Shown here: positions 41,601-55,330 of the stretch, one piece after another | How the letters are laid out: each line of letters begins with the position of its first letter | How positions within the stretch are numbered: the stretch's first letter is position 1 | Source: Oxyruncus cristatus | Lineage: Eukaryota; Chordata; Aves; Passeriformes; Cotingidae | DNA length: 64,000 bases | Assembly: GCA_013399855.1 (NCBI GenBank) | Contig: VXAY01006712.1 | Coordinates: 583,211 to 647,210, forward strand | Direction: 5' to 3' | Position numbers and translations under genes: made by a program | Notes under the pieces: generated by a model | The model's input: only the letters and a program-made list of their open reading frames with translations | What the model was told of the DNA's origin: nothing | Databases searched by the model: none

Positions 41601-44600
41601 GCAACAAGTATGCTGTCATGATGACAGAGCTGGAAGGCGCTGCCGAGGCAGGTAGAAACTGAGGCATCATACAGGAAGAATTCTGAGGAAAAAAAATACT
41701 GTAAAAGCAGAATGAAATCCAATAGCTGAAAATGGGATGTCATGTACAGGGGATTAATGGCAGCATTTTGATGCAAGGGAACGACCTTTTCCTGGAAGTG
41801 ATTCACAAAAAGAAGGATGCAGGTACCTCTTAGCTCATGGGAGGTTTGCTGTGCATCACAGTCACAGAGAAATTAAAGGTAGACCAGGATGTGCTACATG
41901 GAGCATCTCCAGCAGAAACAGTTTGTAATTCCTTAGCTGTAGTGCAATGCATATCTGAATTAACCATGCTCAGAGGGAGTGAAATGGAATACTGAGTGAA
42001 ACTAGGACTGTCTTTTAGCATCTGACCTGAGAAAAGATTGGCTTTGCATGTTAGTAAATCAGAAGCTGAAGGGAGTTCTCTACATCTGAAAACACATCTG
42101 AAGGAATACACCTAATGAAAGGGGGACCATTTTATGAACCTTGGTACCCACTGGTTTCTGCAACAATCTAGCAGTTCCAACAGCACTGGGGACTCTCTGA
42201 TTCAGAGGACTTCTACCTTTCTATTTACATAGCAACAAATTTTGTTCTTCTGTCAAAGTCTTTGCAGAGAGAGTTTTCCACAGTTTCGGTGGGAGGATGC
42301 CACATACACACAAGCTGCTCAGTGGATCCCTTTGGGATTTCCTAGTAGGTCATTAGGAGAAGCTGGTTTGGTTAGTGGTCACTGTTTGCATGGCTATTCT
42401 ATTTCCACTGGTGAACAGGAGGATGCTGGATGAACGGATCCAGCCCATGGACCATGTTGTGTTGCAGTGCTATCAGGATACCACATATGTAACCACTTCA
42501 TACCCTCTACTCTGGCATTAATATGTGAGATATCACTTGTACAAAGGGAGCAGAAACCTAAGAAGAAAGTGCTCACAGACAGTAATTATTCTGTAAGAAA
42601 TAGAAGAGGAAGAGTACAATCAATCAGTTAATGGCAGTTCTAGTGAGCTGGTGGCAATGACAGCAAAATAACCTCCTCTGACCACTGGTATGTGGCACTG
42701 TAGCACATGAGCACATCTTGCCTGTTACAGCCATCCTGGGATCAATGGAACGGGTGCCTCTGCCCTCTCCCAGCCTTGTGCCCCTTGTCACATCTCTGAA
42801 CAGCATTAACGATGTTTCTCCAACACGTTGGGAGGCTCCAGAGCCTTCCATTTCCTGAGGAAGCAGAAAAACCAGGCAGCAAAGCCAGGAGAGCAGCTTT
42901 CCAGCTAAGGGGAGCATGACTGTGCTTGCTGAGCGTGGAAGCAGGTAGGAGGGTGCCTCAGGAGCATAGCTTGGGACAGGATCTCAGGAGTACAAGAAAC
43001 AGTGATGGGAAGCTCTGCAAGCCTGTGTTCTCCACTGCACTGTGGCTCACTCTTGCCATACTGCTTTTATTTTACCAGGAGAGACATTTTACCAGAGCTG
43101 CTTCATTCTTTGGTAGGCATTATAGATGCCTTTGTAAGCATCCATGCATTCAAGAGAAAAGAAAATCCAGGAAAACAACAAGTTACCTTCTCCTTTGCCA
43201 CATATTTAAGGCTGTCCAAAACATGAGGATGGGATTCTGAAAATTCACAATCAGGACACAGTCAAAGTGTTCGACATTTTTTGGAAGGAAAGACAAGTGG
43301 CATGTCACTGTGCCAGTGGAGCTGTCAGCTGGACAGGACAAACTGACAAACATAGTCCAGAAGACGGCATGGAGACACTAGTTCTGTCTCCGTAGTGGTT
43401 TTTTTAAGATGAGGGCTCCTGCACTCCAGGTCACAAAGAGCTCATGTTGCAGAAGTAATGCAAGAATCAGGTAGCTGGCAGCAGGTTTGTTCCTCAGAGG
43501 TAGGAGAGTAAGAAACAGATGTAATTGTGAACTGTAAGCAGTTACAAGAGGCAAGGCATTGTTAACAGCCTTTGTGTGCTGTCAGGGCTAAGATGTAAGA
43601 ATTTGTGCCTCCAATCAGTAATTTCACCCAGTCCTTGCCCTCCAGCCATGAAGAAACTGAGCCACAGTCAGCTCAGAATTCACCACATAAACCAAAATGT
43701 ATTCCCAAAACTTTTGAGGAGCAGTGATTTCTAACATTCTTACTCTAAGCTGCCTTACCTGTTACCTTACCTTTATCCACCTAAGGAAGATGGTGCTGCC
43801 TCTGTTTTTAGACTTACACCCTTAACCTCACAAGGCACTGAAGTGTTGCACCACTTATGCACCATTTAAGCAAAACCACATAGTTTTTTCTTAACATCTG
43901 GGCTACAGTTTTTTCCAGTCCAATTTTCAGTCAGCTCTGTAATAGAGTGAGAAAAGTTCTGAAAGGCAAATATTCTTTTTTTTACTGAAACTTGCACTTA
44001 AAAAAGGCCTCCACATTTGTAAAAATGAACAAGAAGATGTTGAACATTAAGCTTTCAAGATACATATCATGCAATTGTGAGTATTACTACCAGCACTGTA
44101 TGTACAGGTACCATCTACTAATCGGGTTAGGCATCAGCCACAAAACAACAGAATTAATATAATTTTAGGGAAAGTTTTTGAACCCCTGGGCTAAAAAAGA
44201 GCCGGTGAATCCATCAGAGCATTACAGAAAGCAGTACTAAACTGAAGCTTTCGTCAAGTCCTTAAAAGCCATCCATGTTAGGGAATTTTGTCACAGATTT
44301 TTCTAACATTACTTCTTAAAAAGCTCCTCAGAAAACCTGCTTTTTCCCCTTTCTTTCTCCATTTCTCAGTTACTCGTATATATTTTATCCAAACTAATAT
44401 CTCTTGAAGATATCCTGTTTTGTAAATACAAAGAGTTTTTGCAAGGTTGTATCAATATCAATAATCAGTGAAATCCTTTTCTGACTTCAGGATATAATTT
44501 TGACAGAGAAGGAGGAAGAAAAAACCACATGACTACACTGTTTCATTGATAACTAGAAGAAAAAACTAATGCAAAAATCTCAAAAATCATTCCAAATTGC

Positions 44601-47600
44601 TTCTCTCAGGTCAGCTTCAACAATTTCTCCAGCTCCCAACACCACAGCACTCACAAAAACCCCTCTTCAGGGATTCGGCTTCAAAGATAGATAAAAGAAG
44701 CTGAACTGGGTCACATTTAGCAGCTCATAACCTTGCCACTGTCTCTTTATGCTCAGTCACTCAAGTGCCACATCTAACTTCTCACAACTACAAGAGTTTG
44801 TTTGCATAATGCCAACAAACAGTACCTCTGTCAGTGGTAAGCATGAGAGGCTGTGACACTCACAAACGTTCGTGAGATGTAGAGGTTGGCATGTTTCCTT
44901 GAGAATAAGCATCACATTAATTAGAAATGTTCTCAAGGGAATGAAATACAGGCCATAACATTTTAACTGAGCAGCCTCTGCCCTGTTGCTCAGGAGTCTC
45001 TGGGGCAAAGCCAAATGAAATATGCCTGGGAAACTATAAACAAACAAAAGGGGCAGGGTGGGAAGTAGGATTTCGGTGCTCTTCGCATGTAGGTTTGTTA
45101 GAAAAATATTCTTCTTAAAATTTATGGCAATAGAAAAAAATACCCAGAGAATGAAGAAAATAAAAATTAGGGAAATTTAATTACAGCACGTGTTGGGTGC
45201 TCAGGTTCAAGATGTACCAAAAGCACTCCTTTCAATTCAAAAACCCTGCTTTTAAACATTTTCAAGGTCCAACCCTGTTTATGACCCTTCTTCAGATTGT
45301 CTCTCCTGTGCCCCCTCCCATGCCAGGGGCAGGGTTTCAGACAACATGGCAGCCCCCATCTGACCACATGGCCCACCACGTGGCGAGGGGCTGAGGGAAC
45401 TATATGTTATTGCCCTATTCCCGTGTGCTCAGTCCCTGGCACACATCTCAGAACTGAAATGTGTACCTTACAATCTCCACGGAACGCCTATGGGTTAGTA
45501 ATAAGGAAAAGAGATTTAAAATAACTTTCTCTTAATATTCTATGTTCATTTCATTTGCTTGTAATAAAACTGGTCTTTCATTTCTCACAGGTTTATCTGA
45601 GTTGACAGCTAATAAATACTTTCGGGAGCGCTTACCTGTGGAAAATTATTTCCCCTTCTGGAGCAATGTTTCTCTAGAGACAAGTTGTGCCATGAATGAA
45701 GCAGAAAGATTTATATTTTTTTTCTTAAAAACAGTGGTGCCAAGAAATTTATGCTACCACAGGCATTTTTTAACTAAATCTGGGGAATATTTTTAACTAC
45801 AGTTGCATGTGTCTGAAATGGAGAGGTACTTTGCTCTGAAGACTTCCCAGTGATGGTTATAACTTCGATCATGGGGAGATACTAAGCAGCACAGTACAGC
45901 ACTCTGTATACATAAGGACTGGTGCACAGTACTCAGTTTTACAGGTCAATGAAATAGTCATAAAGACTAATCCACAGCTGAAACAGAGCCTAAGCAAAAC
46001 AAACTATAACTTTATTTCTTATCCCCATCACATTACACAACCGGCAAAGCTAGAAATAAGAAGATGCTAATTTGAAGTAACTTTGTGTTTAGGTGTCATT
46101 TAGGTAGGAAATGCTATCATTCCAGCCAGGTGAATAGGAAGCATCTTGAGTAACCAGTATGAGATTTCCCTGATTTACCTTCTGCTATTCCTACCTCAAA
46201 CCTTGCTGCTCTCCATACTGCTGGAGGAAGATGCGCTACAAATTTCACATCTACTGCTAATGTGATGGGGTGCCTGAATCTATAAGGAATTACCCTTGTT
46301 AATCCCACATGATAAAGCCATAGCATCAAAACCATGAAAGTCCCTGTAGAGGAAGGGAGAGTGCTAAGTATGCACAGTTCTGCACATAGTTTTTTTTTTA
46401 AGTCTGACCAGATAGGCAAAGGGATAAAGGCAAGCAAGCATTTCCAGCGTGGTACCTCGCCCTGCATTTCAAAATAAACCAGCCTTTCAAAAAACTAGTA
46501 AAAAAATAATAAAAACTAGAGGGCAAAAAAGTAGCTGCTTTATTTCAAGCCTAGTGTGCAGGCACTTGCCTTTAAATCAAGGCACTTAGGTAACTGATTG
46601 GTAATTAATATTATTGTCATGCTACTAATGTTTTACTTAATACACTAACTGAATATGAAGAAAGCAATAGTGCATCCTATATTGACTGAAAAGTAATCTC
46701 ATCAATTAAATAATATGCCTACCAGAGGACTCAGATTGTTTTTACAGTCTGAGTTAATATCAAGTATAAAAGCAAAATGCGTTTAAGATGAATGACAAGC
46801 ATTGGTGGTGGGAGAGGGAAGAAATCTGTGAATGAAAGACAGCTGACTATGTTCTCTGCTTTTAGGCCACGAAATTGCTCAGAATATTCCTTTGAAGTTT
46901 GAAGTTCAGGTGTTGGTTGGCATGAAAGGCCTTCTCACCACAACTGAAATATAGAAGAGTTTTATCTTTCAGTGTTACTTATTCCAACTACACTTCATTC
47001 AGCTGTGGTATGGATCAACTCCCCTGAGTCTCAGCTCTCACAGTAGTATGACAGAAATATCATTATTCCAGCATCAAGCAGAAGACAGTGAAGCAGCATC
47101 AAAATTTCAGAACAAAGGAATGAGGGTGTCCAGATTGTTGTATTTAACCTGAGAAGTACCAGAACTAGTCCTGCAGCTGCTGAGATTTGTGTAATTGTTG
47201 CTTTAGTGTCAGAGGCATGAGGGAAACCAGCTGGTGAAGGACCAAAAAACACTATGGAACACTATCTATATTGTATGTCTGGACTGAAAAACCAAAAGCA
47301 CAGAAATGTTCCATGTGAGTAACAGAATGTGATTGCTAGAATGCATGCTAAAAACCTCCTCCAAGTGCTGCCCAAATCTCCCAATATAGACAATACCAAA
47401 ATTTCTACTCAAAGGCTGAGGGCAAAGAAAGTTTTCTTTATAATAGCACCATTAGAGAATTATGGGAAAATTATGGGTTATCTGCACCATTCTTGATAAC
47501 CTAAACAGTGATGATTTTAATGCACATTAGAAGTATTCATATAAGTTTAAAGAACAAAAAGGAACTCAGAAAACTGTGAAAAAGCAAAGAAAATAGAAGA

Positions 47601-48031
47601 AAAATTCTGGAATAACAACATTTTCACAAACTACCAACAGAAAATAGCCAGTTTAGATTTACAGTAGCTGTGTGTAAAGAGCTGATGCAGAACCAATCAA
47701 TAAATAATGGGACATTGCAGAGGGATGAGAACCACCTTTCTTTGTTCAAGCAGCAAGCCAAGGCCAGTCCTACATTTTGTATTCTGGAAGACATGCCCAG
47801 CTATTGAAAGCAGAAGTTTTTCCTGAGCAAATGACTGAATTAATTTTTTCTTTTTTTTTTCCTTACAAGCGAAAACTTCATGCTGGATGCATCAGTTGAA
47901 GAAGAAAGATAAGTGTCCTTCACAGCACAGAGCATGATGCTGTGTTGAGATGCTATTTTGTATTTGGTGACACAGTGTGTTTATGACATACGTGACCTGA
48001 AATTTGAAGGTCTACTTCAGAAGTACAGGTT
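35695..48031. other. Unique non-coding DNA with one GC-rich patch
   Basis: No gene or large repeat is recognised in about 12 kb apart from the GC-rich patch at 37950-38560. The minus-strand frame 42624-42917 starts with a hydrophobic, signal-peptide-like run but has no further features, and I do not call it. Confidence 0.55.
37950..38560. other. GC-rich unassigned patch
   Basis: About 600 bases markedly richer in G+C than the flanks, with overlapping frames of up to 120 codons on the plus strand and 91 on the minus strand. The overlap in several frames at once is what GC-rich sequence gives by chance. Roughly ten CpGs are visible in 450 bp, too few for a clear CpG island. It may be an unrecognised old retroelement, a decayed pseudogene or a local GC-rich domain. 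Confidence 0.5.
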
Positions 48032-48757
48032 ATTTCATAAAATCTTAGGAAAGAATCATGAGAAGACCTTCAAGATCATAGAGTCTAACTGCTAGCCTAA
48101 CACAACAAAGCCCACCACTAAACCATGTCCCTATGTACCACATGTAGATGTCTTTTAAATCACCCGTAGGAATGGTGATTCAACCATTTCCCTGGGCAAC
48201 CTGATCCAATGCTTGATTATCCTTTCAGTGAAGAAATTTTTCCTCATATTCAATCTAGAAGTAACTGGAAGCCATTTCCTCTCTCACCTGTCCCTTCCTG
48301 TTTGGGAGAAGACAATAATCCCCACCTCATTACAATCTTCTTTCAGGTATTTGTAGAGAGCAATAAAGTCCTCCCTGAGAAAGGTCTGCTTTTCTCCAGG
48401 CCAAACACCCGCAGTTTGATCAGCCACTCTTCATACAACTTGTGCTCCAGACCGTTCCCCAGTTTCTTCCCTGGACATGCTCCAAAACCTCAATGTCCTT
48501 CTTGTAGTGAGGGGCCCAGAACTGAACACAGGATTCATGGTGTTGCCTCAGCAGCGACGAGTGCATGGGGATGATCCCTTCCCCAGTCCTGCTGGCCTCA
48601 CAATGCTCATCCAAGGCCATGATGCCACTGATCTTCTTGGCCACCTGAGAACACTGCTGGCTCATGTTCAGCCGGCTGTCCACCAACACCCCCAGCATCT
48701 TTTCCATCAGGCAGCTTTCCACTCTTCCCCAAGCCTGTTGTGTATGGCGTTGCACAG
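48032..48757 (-). mobile_element. CR1 LINE fragment with near-complete 3' end
   Basis: Antisense CR1. The 3' end is at the low coordinate, where the reverse of a CTATGATCTTGAAGGTCTT-type terminus is seen (48055-48082). The body continues through the classic antisense blocks CCCTGGGCAACCTGATCCAA, then TTTTTCCTCATATTCAATCT, then GTGAGGGGCCCAGAACTGAA. The minus-strand frame 48420-48788 contains MSQQCSQVAKKISGIM and CVQFWAPHYKKDIEVLE, both typical of the ORF2 C-terminus. Frameshifts make it non-functional. The plus-strand frame of 209 codons at 48477-49106 is antisense to it and spurious. Confidence 0.93.
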
Positions 48758-48780
48758 TATGCTTACGAAAAATGGGAACC

Positions 48781-48985
48781 AGCTTCAAGGATCCTCAAGC
48801 TATCCTTCTTTCATTAGCTTTAGCAAGTTCTTAAGAAGCTTGCTGGACTTTGAGAGTCCCTTTCTCAGTGAGTTTTGCCCACTCGTAACCTACTTCAGAA
48901 AAATGCTCCATTATCATTTTTCCTTTTACATCTTCAGTAGCCTTGTACATCTTCAGCCACACTCTGATTATTTCGGAGGAAATTC
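48781..48985 (+). repeat. Unclassified dispersed repeat, copy A
   Basis: Aligns by eye over about 200 bases, at perhaps 65-70 % identity with few gaps, to 50247-50446 in the same orientation. Shared blocks include AGCTTCA, GGCTTTAG/AGCTTTAG, CTTACTTCAGAA/CCTACTTCAGAA and CTTCAGTAG. It lies 24 bases beyond the 5' edge of the CR1 fragment. I do not recognise the family. It could be an old LTR or DNA-transposon piece, or a local segmental duplication. Confidence 0.65.
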
Positions 48986-50246
48986 TTCCAACTTGAATGT
49001 TAAGAAGATAGTTTTGTGGCTATCAAAATTTCATTTCCATCCTGCAGTCTCCAGCATTTACTTTTCAATTAATTTCTGCAGAAACCTATTTAGCTTTAAA
49101 TTGTGATGTATTCTTCAAAGCAAGGGTATCATATGTTCTTTCCCTTGACATTAATATCTTCAGAAAAAGAGAGAATAGATACTTCATCAAAAATATGATT
49201 CTTATGAAATTGAACTAATAAGTCAATTATTTGTAAACACACACCACAATTTCCTTAAAATGAGCAATGTATTTTGCAGTACCAAGTTACCTCATCTGAC
49301 GTATGCTCAAGTGCACTTGACAGGAATTGCGACCATACTTCTTAGTAAGAATTAAAGCTAATACATTGTCTTTCTGTTCTGGTATTTTTCTGTAACTGTA
49401 ATGTTCTGTACCAGTTAATGGACTAGCACAGGTCCAGCTGTGCTTGGGAGGTGTGGTGCTGAAGTCAACAGACTCTGCAGAGAGGACTGTGTGAACACGG
49501 CTGTCATGATTCTTGATGGGGGACAGCTCTGTACAACCACAAGGGTTTTTTCATCCTGCCAGAAGCTCTTACATCATGAAAGGACTCAGCGTGTAAAACC
49601 AGCTGCAGGCTGTTTGCTGCTTTCCATGTTGGTACCCTAATGCAGACGTGTCTCCCGAGGGATGAAATTTTGATCCCGAAGACCGAGGCTCTACTGTGCC
49701 CCAGTGCTGTGTATGCTTACTTGTTTGACTCAAAATTCCCCAGGCACTGAGCAATCTGATAGGAAAATTTACACTGAGCAGATCTTTGTGTATTTCCTGT
49801 TCAGCTACAATGAAGAATCAAAGCCCCAAACAGGCATCTTTTAAGGCATCCAGGTAAGCCTTAAACATGCCTCCCACATACACAACAGCCTTGACCCCTC
49901 ACAAAAGGAGTAAAATTTTACAGAAAAAATGAAATATTACATGAGTATGATCTTATAATCAACATTACTTGCCAAGCTCCCTTGCCCCAGATGAACACTA
50001 TTCTACCTGAAGAGAAGATCGGTGTGGTTTTTAAATGCTTTGGTTGGAAAGAGGAAATTTACTCTGGTCTCCCAATTCTAAACCTTTTTACTGCAAGGTT
50101 ATTCTACAAATATTGAGTAATGCTTTTCCCTTTTTTTTCTACAAAGAAGCATTGACTTCTGCTCAGTTAATTGAAATAATGGATAGAGGTGACTAAACAC
50201 AGGAGGAAGCTCAATATTGTGGAGCCCAATATGACAAATGTGAATC
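48986..50246. other. Non-coding spacer between the two repeat copies
   Basis: About 1.26 kb with no gene recognised and no sequence clearly resembling the flanking repeat copies. Frames at 49440-49640 and 49569-49754 show nothing recognisable. Confidence 0.5.
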
Positions 50247-50446
50247 AGCTTCAGGAAGCTTCAGGCTACCCATTCTTCAATGGCTTTAGTAAGTACCCAG
50301 TGAGCTTACTTGATTTGGGAACTCCTTTCTGAGCTATCCAGCTTTGCCATGCATCACTTACTTCAGAACCAAGTTGCTTCACCATTTTTTCTTACATACC
50401 TTCAGTAGATCTGTACCACGTTCTGACTATTCAGTGAGGAAGAAAG
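50247..50446 (+). repeat. Unclassified dispersed repeat, copy B
   Basis: The second copy of the sequence at 48781-48985, direct orientation, offset about 1466 bases. It has no open frame in common with copy A, so shared coding constraint is not the reason for the similarity. See copy A for the shared blocks. Confidence 0.65.
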
Positions 50447-53400
50447 TCAAAGTTTCTGTTAATTTAAGGGTGCAAGTGTGCCATGGCAGGTGAGGATAGA
50501 GGGGATCACAGACAGCATCTAGGCTTTGACAACAGTCAGAAGAAGGTGCCTGTGGGGAAAGAATGGACAGACAAATCATGTGTGGAACTTACCCCATGTG
50601 ATCTCCCAGCCCATAGCACTGTATGCGTGGGCCATTTATTGAAATAGAGATGTTTTCACTGAATTTAGTAACCTTCAGGGGATTCACCTTCCAAGAACCT
50701 GTCCAGCATCCCTTCAGTAAGGATGCCATACAATATAAACTAAGGTGCTATATAGCTAGTGAAGTCTGGAGGGATGATATGCTCATCTAAAGGCACAGCA
50801 GTCCAGTCTCCTAACTCGGGACCAAAAAAATCTATAGAATCTGTGCTAAACTGTTCATACAGTCATTATATTATTTTCATAAAAAGTTTAAGGTGTAGTA
50901 ATCTGCTACAGATGGGATGAAACTCAAGTGTATGAGTGTTGGAGACTGTTTCCCAAAGCCCAAAAAGGAAGACACTTCTGTTGCTCTGTTCATCTGGAAA
51001 CTGCATACTTGCAAAGCCATTTCTTGCCTTCAGTGGCGTATTAGTCTGCAGTGGTCTAGGTGATTAGCTATGGATAAAGCATATAGACCTAGACCAGCAG
51101 TATTATTATTGCCTTTACGTGTTGGTCTATATTCCCATACAAAAGCCACCATCTTTGATCTTATCTTGCATTTTCCTCTACTTTTTCTTTCACATTAAAA
51201 TGCAAGTAAGACTCAGCTGAAGGTTTCCATCCTTTCAAGGTTAGCTGTGCATATACCATTTCATTAACATGGTTTGTACAAGCAAACAGAGGTCCTAAAC
51301 TAGAATGAGCTGTAGTGAATTCACTTGGTTGCATAGTACAGGCACACAATACATCTTAAACAAATGCTGTAATCTCTGTAGTTATCACTGTATATAGATT
51401 ATCAGAAGCTATATTTGTTTAAGAGGGATGTTACTATCTTTAACTTGTTTCTGGAACACTCAAGACATTACCCCTGTTTGTGAAATGTCGCTGGAGGTGC
51501 TGAAGTAAAGAAGAATGAAATATGCTCTTAGAAGTTAGCTGACCTGCTCTGGAAAAACATATATTTAAATCCTCTAAATTGAACCATAGTAATATTCATG
51601 TGCTGAGGTGGTTTTTTTTTTTTCCTATCAAATTAAACCTCCAAATTACACAGTCTTTTAAATTATGCTTTCCTAGCAAACCAGCAGCATAACACAATAG
51701 TATCATTCATATGTGCCCAGTACATTTAGCTTAAGCCTCATGCAATTGCCTTATTAAATTACCTGGTGCTTTCTGTTATTTTGCTTGGTTTTGCTGTAGT
51801 AGAGAACCAATGCAGCTGTTCCTTCACTCTTGAAATTTGGCCTTCAAGGTTCCTCTCTTTTTCAAGTTTTATGGACTGCAAGTCCAGTGAGTGACGCAAA
51901 ACAGTTCAAACATTCAGACTAACATTTTAAGAAACAAGTGCCTGAAAATTAGGTGTACATTTTCTTCTGCATGTTGGATCTCGCTTTGCAAATGTCAGGG
52001 AGTAAAGACTCTTCTATTACATTTTTTTCTTAGGACAACAAAATAAACCTAGGAAACTGATGGCTACAGAACAAATACATTGTGTTTTCTTACTCAAAGC
52101 AGTGTAAACCACAATCTGTTTTTCCCTAAAACATGAAAAGCTTTGAAGAGTTATTATAGAAAAACAGTAGCTGTACTTGAAAAACACTGTGTACATTATC
52201 TAATAAGGACTTGACTGTATTGTCTGGTTTCCTTAGATTAATACACATATCAGCTTTAAGCAGATCTGTAACAGAAGCCATGAAGTCGTCCAGCAATTTA
52301 GCTAGCAAGAGAGGCAGGATAAAGGCAAAGGAATGACCTGCTACCAGGTAAGCAATTTCATAGCTGAACATCAACTACTACAGGAAAACTTACTGTTGCA
52401 TCTCACACGGCCTCACCTTTCCTTCTACACTTTACCTCTCAGTAGTCCCCTGTGCACATGCATGTTGGGGATGCCTGGTGATGCTAGGACATTCATGTTT
52501 GCCTGGCTGCACTAAACTCGGGCTGCAAGGAGATCGTGACCCATTAGCAATCCTACTGATAGCACAATAATCAACCTCACAAGAGAAAGCGAACGCTTCC
52601 AACACATTTTTTTTATAAAACCCCTGCTTCCTTCATCCTCGAGACTCAAGCATTTATTTTCCATTTTGCTCCATGCTAGCAGGCACAAATTGCTTTCGAG
52701 GTTTATATGAATTCCTGGTTGACCAGGCACAGAAGACTTTTGTGGTTTTCACCCACGTCTCTTTCTGTGACTCATTTTGTTCGTAAGCTGCGTGGATCGC
52801 TCTCTGCAAGATTTGTAGGCAGTATTTTACTACAGCATGGATTCTGACACACTGAGATGCTCCTAAAACAATCGCTGTTGTTGACAGTCAGACACATGTG
52901 TGAATTTCCCCCTGCCCTAATGTGGTGGCCAAAATGAGCAAAGCCCTACACCAGACCCAAAGGACCTCTTGGAGAACAGATGCCCCATGTGGTACTATCT
53001 TGGCTGCCCATAAAAGGCACCTCTTGGCCTGGTGTTTGCTGCCCGAGGGGAGAAGTACAACACATTTGGGTGCTATCCAAACACACAAAAAGTTAGTTAA
53101 TGCCACTATTATCCCAACAGATGGGCATAACTCCTAGCTGATCAGAGGCTGCGTTTGGATGTGGTTACCGGCCATAGTGTGCCCAGCTGGGTGAGTCAAA
53201 AAGGTCTGTCAGTTTTGAGCTTTCATGCTTCCAGTTAAAAACATGCCCCTGCTGCTTATCTTGCTTTTTGCAAGATAGATTAGGTTTAAGACATTCAAAT
53301 GCCTTTCCCATGGCTTCACAAAAGCATTCCTTATCTCAGGCCTGAAACATCACGCATGGTAGTGCCAGGCTAATGCGTGATCACAGACCCTTAAAGATAA

Positions 53401-55089
53401 TGACTTTTTATTTTTTTCTCCCCACAGAAGCTCAGCTGGATCTGTAGCTGGGATGAGCTTCACTCTTCTCTAGTGATGGTAATTGTAGACCTGTTAGGCT
53501 AATACTTAGATGGACATGTAAGGCAGCATAGACTTCTTGTTGGCAGTCAAATGCTAAGGATGTGTCACACCCCCACAGGTGACTATGAAGGGTGGCTGCA
53601 ATAGCGTGAGAGCAAAATGCTGGACACCCTTAGGACTGTTAATTGCTTTGGTGCTGCAAAATGGACTAATGAGGTGTTTTGGATTCAAACTTCTGCTGCG
53701 TCCAGTTGGCCGGGACCTTTGCTTGATGTCTCTTGCTTCAATCAAAACCCTGCTATGTGTCTACATGGCTTCTGGTATCCAAGGCCAGCTTGGGTAGTCA
53801 TTTCTGACAGCCTCAGTTCTAAGTGCCAAGAAAGGTTGTAGCTCCCAGCAGAAAGAAAACTGATGGCACTTGACTCTACATATTGCTGTGAGACTTAATT
53901 TTCTCTTTCCCTCTTAGGGGTTTTGTCCATTACTGCTGTTACTGCCGTTGCTACTATATGTTGTTGAGGTTTACCTTTAATCTGTTACCTGCAGCAAGTA
54001 TCCTTAGAGATGATTCATTAATGAACATCTCTGAGAAGAAAATGTCACTCTTGTTCCTAGCACATGGTAAAAAAAATCATTGACTAAGACACAGAAGCCC
54101 CAGTTTACCCATAGGCCCCTTGATCCCAAATGAAAAATCTAGAACTCTGTCATCTTACAGTTATTTGTAGCTGTTTAATCCTGAAAGGCTATTTTCACTG
54201 AAATATTTTCTATGAAGAGCATTTCCTTTTGAAGATCATTTTTCTTTCTTTTGAAGGAAAGTGTTTGACAGATACATAACATAAAATTAACAGCACCTAA
54301 TAGAAACATCTCACAGTGACATAGGAGGCTTTTTTGTAAAAAGTTCTAGGCAGGTCATGTTCACTGCAATTAAAATTGCAGCTCAAATGTTTCATGCATT
54401 AAACTGATTTGAAACAAACCTATATTTTAAGCAGAGTTTCTCTGTAAATTCACATTAGTGATGTGTACATTAGGCAATTTTACTGCTTTCAAAATATACT
54501 AATTGCATTTCAAATTCATTCCCACTAACGCAAACCATTAAGTTCTTTCCAAATAAAATCAGCAAAAGCTGAATCTAGTAATTATCCCTAGTAAAAACAA
54601 CCAAAAAAGCAATAAAAATCCCATGTCTGGACTCAAAAAATACATGCTTTTTTCACTTAGTTGTGTCCACTACTGTCTTGGGGTTTTTGTGATGTAGTAT
54701 TAAATTATTCAGTGGGGAAACCAAACACAAACATTACTAAAGCCAAGGTTTTGTTTCCTCAGGACAGGTCATAAAAGGAGATCAGTAAAAGAGTTGTGCA
54801 GAGTCTACATAGGAATTGAGACAAAGCCTTACAGAAAATGAAAACGAGAAGAAAGTTAAGTTTTCCAGGTACAAAAATTAGTGCTTTGAAAAAAAACAAG
54901 AAAATAATCATGGAAACGGGCTTCTCCTTTTCTGAGTATCAATAAACAAATACTAGGAGCTATTTTTTGCATGATTTACTGCAAATTGCCCTGGATTACA
55001 AACGTTAGGTTCTCTCTTTGTGCTTGTGCCCTATGAATGCCCAATATTCACTCATTTCACTTCAGAAAGGGAAGGAGAAAAAAAGCTGA
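50447..55089. other. Unique AT-rich non-coding DNA
   Basis: No gene, RNA gene or sizeable repeat is recognised. A donor-like CAG/GTAAGC sits at about 52347-52355 with an acceptor-like T-rich TTCTTAG near 52027-52034, but no open frame spans the interval. It could be coincidence or an untranslated exon. Confidence 0.55.
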
Positions 55090-55095
55090 ACTGTG

Positions 55096-55320
55096 ATGTC
55101 TGACAGCTGCGCACTAGTAATTTCGGGAGATGCCGCAAGCACCCAGGAAACTGGAATGGGAGCAGAAAAGCTTCAGAGGATCTCAAAGGCTGTTTGCTGT
55201 CGCTGCTGCAGCACGGCCTGGCTCACACCATCGGCCAGAACAGGGGCACGTCGGCGTGTCCCGGACCTCCCATGTGCTCAGCGGAGGAATCGGGGGTTTG
55301 CGGTAGCAGCCAGTGCATAA
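55096..55320. other. Small CpG-rich patch
   Basis: About 225 bases holding roughly a dozen CpG dinucleotides (for example within CACGTCGGCG at 55247-55256, CCCGG and GGAATCGGGG), against a background where CpG is rare. It is too short for a standard CpG island. The plus-strand frame 55093-55320 spans it exactly but has no recognisable domain. Possible explanations are a small promoter or enhancer, a recently inserted and not yet methylation-decayed element, or chance. Confidence 0.55.
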
Positions 55321-55330
55321 AAAAAGTGTC

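Noticed and set aside
42624..42917. Minus-strand 97-codon frame with a signal-peptide-like start
   Set aside because: The hydrophobic start is followed by sequence without any domain, and the length is within chance expectation. No promoter or splice context is evident.
48477..49106. 209-codon plus-strand frame, the longest in the window
   Set aside because: Its first half is antisense to a CR1 ORF2 fragment and its second half lies in the unclassified repeat copy A. Copy B has no matching frame, so there is no sign of coding constraint.
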